Shown here one piece after another: positions 20,084 to 26,315 of a stretch of DNA of 26,315 nt. Source of the stretch: DASPFV01 sp035620975. GTDB taxonomy: Bacteria > Acidobacteriota > Vicinamibacteria > Vicinamibacterales > 2-12-FULL-66-21. Within the stretch, counting starts at the first letter, position 1. Every line of letters begins with the position of its first letter. Made by a program: the position numbers and the translations under genes. The stretch spans positions 1 through 26,315 of the forward strand of contig DASPFV010000218.1 in the NCBI GenBank assembly GCA_035620975.1, given 5' to 3'. The notes beneath the pieces were generated by a model. That model worked only from the letters and a program-made list of their open reading frames with translations, searched no databases and was not told the origin of the DNA.

Positions 20084-22900
20084 TCAAGGGTTCCCCGGTT
20101 CGGTGAGCTGAAGGCCCTCGGGCAGGGATTCGCCGAAAATGCGTACCGACTCCGCCCTGTCCGGGGGCGTGGCTGATTCGAGCGGGACCAGCAGATCCTC
20201 GGCCACGCCCTGCTCGCGGAGGACGGCGGCGGCGCGCGCGCTCAGGGCGTTGGCGACATCTCGGGCGGGATCGTCGGTCTGCGCGGCGATCTGCACGATT
20301 GCCAGCGCCACCTCGGGCCCGATCGCTTTCAGCGCGAGCAGCGCCTCGACCCAGCGCGTGGCCACTGCGGGCGATACCACGGCATTGAGTGGCCCGTACA
20401 GCGGGCGGCGGGCACCAGCGCGGCCGATCGCCCAGGCCCAGGAGGCGTTCCGCGGATCCCGCCGGACGCGGTCGAGCAGCGCGTCGCCGAGCCTCGTCCG
20501 CTGGGCGGCGTCGAGCCGTTCGAGGCTCCCGAGAAGACGCCAGCTCTCACGCTCGATCTGCGGGTTCAACCGCGCAGGGCGAACCTGTCCGAAGCCGAGC
20601 TGTCCCATGACCCGCTGCGCCAGTTCGCGCTGCTGACCTGCGCTGAAGCCAGGCGCGACCCGCTGCCAGAGGACGAGCCACTCGACCTGTCCCTGCACCT
20701 CGCGCGGAAAGGTCAGCCCCGCCGCGTAGATCTTCCGCAGTTCCGACACGCGCCACTCGTCGAGCGGGCTCCCGAAGCCGGGTCGCGCGCAGAAGCCGGT
20801 CATGTTCAGCCAGCGTGCCTCGTGGGCCGGCGAGCGCCGCCGCCCCTCACCGTGCTCGAGGAGCACGTCCGCAAGCCGACGCACGGCGGCCAGCGGCCAG
20901 GCGTGCTTGCCGTGGCCGAGCGCTGCCTCCATCTCGCCCACGAGCGCCTCCGGAGCCGCCGTGCCGCCTGGCGCGAACACATGTCGGATCAGCTCACCCG
21001 CCCGCGCCAGCGCCTCGCCGGCGATCAGGACCTGGTCTGCGGCCGGACCCGCCTCCGCTCCCTCGCCTGCGTCGCCGAGCGCCTCCGACTCGGTCGGACG
21101 CAGATTGAACGACAGGCGCCATCGGTGCTCCGTGGTCGTCGACGCGCACCACAGCTCCAGAGTCCCCGTTTCGGTGAAAACGCTGTGCAGCCGGATCTCG
21201 AGCGGCACGCGCCGGGACCTTCGACCGAACCGCAGGATCGTCACCAGCGGGGCGTGCCGGTGCACGTCGTCCTCGGCCACGCTCACGAGGTCGCCAGGCT
21301 GATCAGCGCGCTCGGCCGTGCTATAGAGCGTAAAAGCGGCAGGGCTGTTCGTGTTCACCGCGAACTGACGATCGAGCTCGAACGAGCTGCCTTCCTGTGT
21401 GCCTCTCGGCAGCACGCAGAGGGCGGTCACCCGGCCGGCGCCTTCTGCAGTCCGGACGCCGACGTAGTACGAGCGCGCGCTGCCGGCCCGGATGAGCAGG
21501 CTCGCGTAAGCGGCCGGGTCGCTGCGGAAGCGGCCGTACAGCGCCGCGCCGATCGCCACGGCTGCCTCCGGCCGATCGTTGTGCAGCTCGTCGGGGCGAC
21601 GGCCGAACCAGGCCGCCATCGCGGCGAGCACACGGGCGCGGGCCGGCGCGGGGGTGAAGAACCCGCCGTTGAAGAGGACGGCGTCGGGACAGACCGGCGC
21701 GTCTGCTCCGAGCGCTCTGGCCGATCGGGTCAGGAAGCCGGCGAGATGCCGCGTGATCGCAGGGTCGCTCTCGTACGGCAGTCCCAGCTCGCGCAGCCCG
21801 ACCCGGCGATCGCGCGCCGGCAGATCGTCGAGGCGGGTCGAGGGAAGGTATCCCTCCTCGAGCGTGCGCATCACCTCCTCGCGCGTGAGCGTGGTGGTCA
21901 GCCCGCCGGCGACCACTCCCCGTCCGGACCCGAGCACGGTAATCGGGATGTCCGCAGGCGCCGGCTCCGACAGGAGGGCTTCCTTCGCCGCGCTGCACTT
22001 GCGCCGCAGGATCTGCCGCTGGCCGAGCGTCAGCCGTCCGTCGCCGCCGGTCATTTTCCGCTCGACGATCACCGAGAGGGCGAGATCGAGGTTGTCGCCG
22101 CCGAGCAGGAGGTGCTCGCCGATCGCTACCCGCTCGAACTCGATCGCGCCCTTCTCCGAGCGAGCGCGGATCAGGCTGAAGTCCGTCGTGCCCCCGCCGA
22201 CATCGCAGACGAGCACCAGCGCGCCATCGAACAGATGGGACGCGATGTCGCGGCGGTGCGTGCCGATCCAGGCGTACAGGGCCGCCAGCGGCTCCTCCAG
22301 CAGGCGCGGATCCAGGCCCGCCTGGCGCGCCGCCTGCACTGTCAGCTCACGCGCCTCCTGATCGAACGAGGCCGGAACGGTCACGACGACCTCCTGGCGC
22401 TCCAGGGCGGCGTTCCGATCGCGCGCCGCGTGCTCCCGGTTCCACGTCTCCCTGAGATGCGCGAGCAGGTATGCCGACGCGGTGACGGGCGACAGCCTGG
22501 CGCCCTCGGCGCCCCACGGCAACATGGCCGCGCGGCGGTCGACGGACGGGTTGGAGAGCCACGACTTGGCCGACGACACCAGCCGCGTCGGAACCAGCGC
22601 ACCCTGTTCGCGCGCGAACATGCCGACGATGACGGCGTGGGGGGCCGACGAAGTGTCACGAACCGCCGGCGCGGGCGCCGCGGGAGCGACGATTCCGGCC
22701 GCCACCTCCTCCGCAGTCGGCAGGTACAGAAAGGACGGCAGCACAGGCTCGGCGGCCATCTCACCCGGCGCCACCTGCTGCGGAATGTCGAACACGCGCA
22801 CCGGTCCGCGAACGCCGGTCCAGGCCAACGCGCAGTTGGTCGTTCCGAGATCGATGCCGACGAAGCGCCGGCCCCTGGAATCAGTCGGGGTCGCGCTCAC
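20084..22900 (-). CDS. Hsp70-family protein with long extra C-terminal region (DUF3731-like)
   Basis: Large DnaK-type ATPase relative, 938 residues. The actin-like ATP-binding part is intact: phosphate-1 GIDLGTTNCAL (15-25), phosphate-2 CDVGGGTTDFSL (232-243) and the adenosine motif FNGGFF later on, plus LVSSAKSWLS and TVPASFDQEARELT, shared with its neighbour. A short beta region (TGTLELWCASTTTEHRWRLS) stands where the substrate-binding domain would be, then ~350 residues of helical sequence that I link to DUF3731; no normal DnaK lid is seen. The start is a GTG at 22900, overlapping the upstream Hsp70 gene by 20 bases. Its last few residues (TEPGNP) are encoded by decayed repeat sequence. 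Role unknown; it probably acts with the partner gene. Confidence 0.88.
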   Translation of the reverse strand: MSATPTDSRGRRFVGIDLGTTNCALAWTGVRGPVRVFDIPQQVAPGEMAAEPVLPSFLYLPTAEEVAAGIVAPAAPAPAVRDTSSAPHAVIVGMFAREQGALVPTRLVSSAKSWLSNPSVDRRAAMLPWGAEGARLSPVTASAYLLAHLRETWNREHAARDRNAALERQEVVVTVPASFDQEARELTVQAARQAGLDPRLLEEPLAALYAWIGTHRRDIASHLFDGALVLVCDVGGGTTDFSLIRARSEKGAIEFERVAIGEHLLLGGDNLDLALSVIVERKMTGGDGRLTLGQRQILRRKCSAAKEALLSEPAPADIPITVLGSGRGVVAGGLTTTLTREEVMRTLEEGYLPSTRLDDLPARDRRVGLRELGLPYESDPAITRHLAGFLTRSARALGADAPVCPDAVLFNGGFFTPAPARARVLAAMAAWFGRRPDELHNDRPEAAVAIGAALYGRFRSDPAAYASLLIRAGSARSYYVGVRTAEGAGRVTALCVLPRGTQEGSSFELDRQFAVNTNSPAAFTLYSTAERADQPGDLVSVAEDDVHRHAPLVTILRFGRRSRRVPLEIRLHSVFTETGTLELWCASTTTEHRWRLSFNLRPTESEALGDAGEGAEAGPAADQVLIAGEALARAGELIRHVFAPGGTAAPEALVGEMEAALGHGKHAWPLAAVRRLADVLLEHGEGRRRSPAHEARWLNMTGFCARPGFGSPLDEWRVSELRKIYAAGLTFPREVQGQVEWLVLWQRVAPGFSAGQQRELAQRVMGQLGFGQVRPARLNPQIERESWRLLGSLERLDAAQRTRLGDALLDRVRRDPRNASWAWAIGRAGARRPLYGPLNAVVSPAVATRWVEALLALKAIGPEVALAIVQIAAQTDDPARDVANALSARAAAVLREQGVAEDLLVPLESATPPDRAESVRIFGESLPEGLQLTEPGNP

Positions 22901-24719
22901 GGATGTTCAGCTCGAGCTTCCACCGCTCGCCGGATCCGTCGCGAGCGACGCACCACAGCTCCAGCGTGCCGACCTCGTTGACGTGGCTCTCGAGCGTGAC
23001 CGGCACCGTCAGGTCCGCCGCCCCCGGGCGCTCCAGCGTGACCTCCAGCGGGCTCAGCTCTTCCAGATCGTCGCCCCAGTCCTCGATGAGCGCCCCGGCG
23101 GGATCCTGGCGGCGCACGCTCGAGCTCAGGAACCGGAACTCCGCCGGCTCCCCCACGATCAGTCCGAGCTCCGGACCGGGCATCGACACCGAGGTCCCCT
23201 CTTCCATGCCGAAGGGAACCACGCAGAGCGCCTTCAGGGGTGCAGGCAGGCCAGGCACGGCGGGCATGGCGCTCTCGATGCCCACGTAGTAGCTCCGTGC
23301 CGCGCCGCTTCGGATGCGCACGCCGCGCCCGCGTCGCGCAAGTCCGTAGTACGCCGCGCCGCGCGCCACGGCGTGGTCGAGGTCGGCAGCCTCCAGCACG
23401 ACGACCCCTTCGAGCCCTTCGTCGCGGAGCCAGCCGTCGAGCACGTTCACGATCCGCGCACGCACGGCAGGCGCCTTCATCACGCCGCCGTTGAACAGCA
23501 CGTGGGTCGGACACGCCAGACCGCCGGCGCCCCGGCGGATGGCGGTGGCGTCCGCGCCGCCGCCCTGCCGCGAGAGGAAGCGCGCCAGGTGCTTCGTGAC
23601 CGCCGCGTCGGCGGCGTACGGCAGCCCGAGCTCCTGCAGGCCGACCCGCCGGGCGCGGGCCGGCATGTCCGCGCTCGACACGACCGGAAAGAACCCGTCC
23701 AGCAGCACGCGGTCGAGGTCGTCGCGCGTCAGCGTGGTCGTGAGAGTTCCGCCGATGAGACGCGTGCCACGCCCGAGCACGGTGACGGGATGCTCTTGGA
23801 GGTCGTCGTCGGAGAGCAGGGTTTCCTTGGCCGCGCGGCACTGATGCCACAGGCCGTGCAGCTGCCAGGTATCGATCCGGTGTCCCGCCGCCTCGAGCCG
23901 CTGCTGCATGAGCCTTGCGAGCGCAAGGTCCATGTTGTCGCCGCCCAGGAGGATGTGATCGCCCACCGCTACGCGCTCGAGGGCCAGCTCGCCGTCGCGC
24001 GCTCCGACCGCGATGAGGCTGAAGTCCGTCGTGCCGCCGCCGACGTCGCAGACGAGAATGAGGTCACCGACCGAAACGCGGCGGCGCCAGCGCTCCCCCA
24101 GCGCGTCGATCCAGGCGTAGAACGCGGCCTGTGGCTCTTCGAGCAGCGTCACCTGGCCGAACCCGGCCGCGCGCGCAGCCTGCAGCGTCAGCTCGCGGGC
24201 CTCCTCGTCGAACGACGCGGGCACGGTGACGAGCACGTCCTGCTCGACGAGACGCCGGCCTCCCGCCGAACCGGGCTGGTCGTGATCGAACGCCGCTGCG
24301 ATGTGACGCAGGCACGCAGCGGACGCCTCGACCGGCGAGAGATGGGGAATCTCCGCCGGCGCCCCCCAGGGGAGGATGGGTGCGGTACGGTTCGCGCCGC
24401 CGGATGACAGCCACGACTTGGCCGATGCCACCAGCCGACTCGGATTCTCCGCGCCGCGGCGGCGCGCCAGCTCTCCGATCACGAGGCCGGGCTGGCCGTC
24501 CCACGGCAGGCGCACCGAGCCCGCGGGGAAGTCCACTTCACTGGGAATGTAAAGGAAGGATGGCAGCAGCGGCCGCCGATCCGTCTCGGCGGGCTCGACG
24601 AGCTGCATCACGGGTACCACGTGCACGGGAGCGCGATCCTCGGCGTGTCCTGCGTCGGCGCAGGCGACGGCGCAGTTGGTGGTGCCGAGATCGATGCCGA
24701 TGACGAGTGGGGCAGCCAC
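22881..24719 (-). CDS. Hsp70-family protein, short paralogue
   Basis: Second DnaK-type ATPase relative, 612 residues. Phosphate-1 GIDLGTTNCAV is at ~8-18, phosphate-2 CDVGGGTTDFSL is present, as is FNGGVM of the adenosine motif. It shares LVASAKSWLS, TVPASFDEEARELTLQAAR, LEEPQAAFYAWI, GGDNMDLAL and RVGLQELGLPY with the next gene, so the two are diverged duplicates. The C-terminal ~150 residues are a beta-rich region ending VGTLELWCVARDGSGERWKL that matches the corresponding part of the paralogue; there is no standard peptide-binding cleft or lid. The GTG start at 24719 is 17 bases after the DUF2760-like gene. Membership of the Hsp70 superfamily is certain; client and co-chaperones are unknown. 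Confidence 0.9.
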   Translation of the reverse strand: MAAPLVIGIDLGTTNCAVACADAGHAEDRAPVHVVPVMQLVEPAETDRRPLLPSFLYIPSEVDFPAGSVRLPWDGQPGLVIGELARRRGAENPSRLVASAKSWLSSGGANRTAPILPWGAPAEIPHLSPVEASAACLRHIAAAFDHDQPGSAGGRRLVEQDVLVTVPASFDEEARELTLQAARAAGFGQVTLLEEPQAAFYAWIDALGERWRRRVSVGDLILVCDVGGGTTDFSLIAVGARDGELALERVAVGDHILLGGDNMDLALARLMQQRLEAAGHRIDTWQLHGLWHQCRAAKETLLSDDDLQEHPVTVLGRGTRLIGGTLTTTLTRDDLDRVLLDGFFPVVSSADMPARARRVGLQELGLPYAADAAVTKHLARFLSRQGGGADATAIRRGAGGLACPTHVLFNGGVMKAPAVRARIVNVLDGWLRDEGLEGVVVLEAADLDHAVARGAAYYGLARRGRGVRIRSGAARSYYVGIESAMPAVPGLPAPLKALCVVPFGMEEGTSVSMPGPELGLIVGEPAEFRFLSSSVRRQDPAGALIEDWGDDLEELSPLEVTLERPGAADLTVPVTLESHVNEVGTLELWCVARDGSGERWKLELNIRERDPD

Positions 24720-24736
24720 TGGGAGCGCTCGACAGC

Positions 24737-25288
24737 TCAGGGCAGCTCGACTTCCGCGGGTGCGACGACCGTGCGGCCTGCGGCAAGGGGCGGGAGCTCG
24801 ACGCGGGTCGCCTGCCAGCCGTGATGCCGCAGCACGCCATGGAAGGGGGGTGTGCCGATCACTGCCCCGACGACGCGGATGCCGGCGGGATCGAAGCCGG
24901 CGGGCACCGTCACTGGCCGCCCCTCCTCGTCGTCGATCACGGGCTCGAGGGTGAAGTAGCGCTGCAGGACCTGCCGGGCGCCGGCGTGCACGTCGCGCAC
25001 GGCGGCGCCGATCTGCGCGTCCTGATACGCGGCGAGGTCTTCCATCAGGAAGTCGACCAGCCGCCCGTCGCGCTGGAGGAGCGCGAGCAGCTGCACGGCG
25101 CGATGCGGCTCGTCTGCGACCGGCGGCTGCGGGCTGACGGGTGCGATCTCTACGGGCGGCCCCGACACCGTGGTCTTCGGCCGTTCCCCCTGCAGCGCTT
25201 CAGCGACGTCGTCGGGAATGCGGTGGTGGTCGAGAATCGAGAAGAACGTGCGGAAGGCGAACCGCAGTCTCCGTCCATACGAAATCAT
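24737..25288 (-). CDS. DUF2760-like protein, first gene of the Hsp70 set
   Basis: Protein of 183 residues with no known chemistry. The front ISYGRRLRFAFRTFFSILDH is basic and aromatic, possibly membrane-associating. A proline-rich linker follows (~40-65), then a compact domain: VQLLALLQRDGRLVDFLMED, IGAAVRDVHAGARQVLQRYF, and an end GVLRHHGWQATRVELPPLA. I recall DUF2760 proteins as companions of Hsp70-family genes, and both order and sequence fit, but I could not check it. ATG 25288 was chosen since the open frame upstream lies in non-conserved sequence and a TACAAT box ends seven bases before it. It likely leads the three-gene unit. Confidence 0.7.
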   Translation of the reverse strand: MISYGRRLRFAFRTFFSILDHHRIPDDVAEALQGERPKTTVSGPPVEIAPVSPQPPVADEPHRAVQLLALLQRDGRLVDFLMEDLAAYQDAQIGAAVRDVHAGARQVLQRYFTLEPVIDDEEGRPVTVPAGFDPAGIRVVGAVIGTPPFHGVLRHHGWQATRVELPPLAAGRTVVAPAEVELP

Positions 25289-25295
25289 CCTCACG

Positions 25296-25301
25296 ATTGT
25301 A
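25296..25301 (-). promoter_or_regulatory. Possible -10 box TACAAT, leaderless start of the Hsp70 unit
   Basis: TACAAT matches five of six consensus bases and ends seven bases before the ATG at 25288. TTGGGC stands 14 bases above it, too near for a normal -35. The 122 bases from here up to the end of the DUF5946-like gene show nothing else. Confidence 0.45.
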
Positions 25302-25423
25302 TCGCGCAGCCTGCAGCCCAAGCTGAAGCGTGCGCCGCGTCGAGCTTGCGCCGCGCGGCTCGGACGCGCGCGGCTCGATCGCTGCACGCATCCCGTTGAG
25401 GCTGAGAACCCGATCGCCGATCG

Positions 25424-25948
25424 TCAGTTCCTCGTCCGTCTGTCCCGCGCCGGTTCCGCCAGCGCGCGCCGGACCCACTCGCGCGCCAGCGAATGCAGGG
25501 GTGCGTAGGCGGCCCAGGTGCTTCGCGCCCACTCGTCGACGGCGCGACCGTACGCAACCGGGTCGGCGGCGCCGCGAGCGTGGCCGACCGTCAGGGCGCC
25601 GCGCGCGACCGGCAGCGGCGGCTTCGGTTCGTGCGCGTGCCGCTCCAGCCAGCGTCGGATGGGCTCCGACGGCACAGCGCGGCTGCCGTTGTGCTCGAGC
25701 GACCAGCAGAGCCCGGCGAGGTGCGCCGCAAGAGACTTGAACGAGACGCAATACCGGTCGGGATGCTGCAGGCTGTAGACGTCGACGAACAGCCGGTGGA
25801 CCCGGAAGTACAGCGCGTCGCTGAAATCGCGCGCGAGCAGCCCGTCCATGATTGCCTGACAGCCCGAGTCGCCGCCGGCGACCGCCAGGCCGCACCCGCG
25901 GCACCGCTCGTCACCGCCGTCCACATTCTCCGCTGACTTCGTGAACAT
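25424..25948 (-). CDS. DUF5946-like cysteine-rich protein
   Basis: Cytoplasmic protein of 174 residues, no known activity. It begins with a possible metal knuckle: CRGCGLAVAGGDSGC (Cys16, Cys19, Cys30), then a helical domain with YFRVHRLFVDVYSLQHPDRY and SFKSLAAHLAGLCWSLEHNG, and a conserved-looking end VDEWARSTWAAYAPLHSLAREWV. In proteins I know as DUF5946 a C-x-G-C-G, then S-P-G-C, then a histidine-rich helix with D-x-Y-x-x-Q-H-P follow in this order, so the match is good though made from memory. ATG 25948 gives a start just before the knuckle; a GTG nine bases upstream is possible. It is the same direction as the Hsp70 unit but 135 bases away and probably separate. Confidence 0.65.
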   Translation of the reverse strand: MFTKSAENVDGGDERCRGCGLAVAGGDSGCQAIMDGLLARDFSDALYFRVHRLFVDVYSLQHPDRYCVSFKSLAAHLAGLCWSLEHNGSRAVPSEPIRRWLERHAHEPKPPLPVARGALTVGHARGAADPVAYGRAVDEWARSTWAAYAPLHSLAREWVRRALAEPARDRRTRN

Positions 25949-25985
25949 CCCGCTCACCCGCCGGCATCCCGCGGTCCGCACTCAT

Positions 25986-26156
25986 CCGCGTGCATCAACG
26001 CCTCGTGAGCACTGCCGCGTTCATTCGCCTTATCCGCGCCCCGTGAGCATTCCGCGTCCATCCCCGTTCATCCGCGTCCCGTGAGCATGCCGCGTCCATC
26101 CGCGTTCATCCGCGTCCCGTGAGCCATGGCCGCGTCCATCCGCGCTCTCCGCGTGC
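25986..26156. repeat. Tandem repeat array, period 38 bp
   Basis: GTGAGC occurs at 26005, 26043, 26081 and 26119, exactly 38 bases apart, each followed by a GCCGCGTCCATCCGCG-like core. The last copy runs out near 26156, and a partial copy starts near 25986. Within a unit the word TCCGCGT repeats. It fills most of the gap between the DUF5946-like gene and the right-edge gene. Confidence 0.9.
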
Positions 26157-26201
26157 ACGCAAAGCCTACGGAAAATCCGCGACCCGGCCGAAACACCAGG
26201 C

Positions 26202-26315
26202 GTGCCGCGACCACGGCCCCTGCCGCCCGGACATCATTCCGTCTACGTCGTCTACCTGCGAAATCCCCGCGGCGACGGCAAGGCCGGCTACTACGTCGGG
26301 ATGACCGGGCTCAGT
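26202..26315 (+). CDS. Start of a possible GIY-YIG-type protein (runs off right edge)
   Basis: Only 38 codons are visible, from a GTG at 26202, but the pattern is telling: SVYVVYLRNPRGDGKAGYYV followed by GMTGLS. GIY-YIG nuclease domains begin with a strand V-Y-V-V-x-L, then after a loop Y-x-V-G-x-T; many bacterial ones read Y-V-G-M-T-G, as here. The end is cut, so the catalytic arginine and glutamate cannot be seen. No ATG, ribosome site or -10 box was found; the frame stays open upstream into the repeat array, so the start is uncertain. The alternative is chance similarity. Confidence 0.45.
   Translation, partial: MPRPRPLPPGHHSVYVVYLRNPRGDGKAGYYVGMTGLS

Noticed and set aside
20822..22981. 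719-codon plus-strand open frame opposite the large Hsp70 gene
   Set aside because: Low-complexity Arg/Gln/His-rich translation; the opposite strand holds clear Hsp70 motifs over the full length.
25986..26156. CRISPR array
   Set aside because: The period-38 units abut with no unique spacers and are built of smaller repeated words; no cas gene is near.

Overview
The window is GC-rich throughout, with dense gene packing. The mix of genes suggests an Acidobacteriota-like chromosome, perhaps class Vicinamibacteria: a VWFA-related secreted protein, a membrane-fused spermidine synthase, secreted hydrolases, an A/V-type ATPase, and many short degenerate GTTC-, CCGTG- and CCGCG-type intergenic repeats. 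This is an inference from gene content and style; no rRNA or other marker gene is present. No tRNA, rRNA, CRISPR array or intact mobile element was seen.

Layout. (1) 1-6648, minus strand: most of an A/V-type rotary ATPase operon, transcribed in the order H/G-like stalk, C, I, K, F, E, A, B. The window ends inside B. All junctions overlap or nearly overlap. The subunit I gene has a one-base frameshift that looks like an extra A. (2) 6649-7532: a gene-poor stretch with a decayed IS256-type transposase tail lying between inverted copies of a CCGTG-type repeat, plus a separate 16-bp repeat. (3) 7533-8879, minus: an OsmC-like protein and a SAM methyltransferase, 3 bp apart. (4) 8927-10970: a secreted metzincin-like lipoprotein protease, divergent from a VWFA protein. 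(5) 11001-13216: a secreted M20 peptidase, divergent from an orphan LolD/MacB-type ABC ATPase. (6) 13279-17092: a fused membrane/spermidine-synthase protein, divergent from a secreted PPP-type phosphatase. (7) 17100-19990, minus: a GH20 hexosaminidase and a NPP-type phosphodiesterase, overlapping by 13 bp. (8) 20084-25288, minus: a DUF2760-like protein followed by two tandem, divergent Hsp70-family proteins. The second has a long extra C-terminal region. (9) 25424-26315: a DUF5946-like Cys-rich protein, a 38-bp tandem repeat array, and the start of what looks like a GIY-YIG-type protein running off the right end.

How the genes fit together. The ATPase genes form one machine. The hexosaminidase and NPP enzyme, together with the M20 peptidase, lipoprotein protease and phosphatase, point to scavenging of polymers and phosphate outside the cytoplasm. 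The DUF2760-Hsp70-Hsp70 set is the best candidate for a poorly understood system: the three genes are co-directional and closely packed, and the Hsp70 proteins appear to be diverged duplicates lacking an ordinary substrate-binding domain.

Regulation. Within the ATPase operon starts often have clear AGGAGG-type ribosome sites. In contrast, several transcription-unit-leading genes have a TANNNT -10-like hexamer only 5-7 bases before the start codon, which suggests leaderless mRNAs. Convergent gene pairs share short GC-rich inverted repeats around their stop codons.
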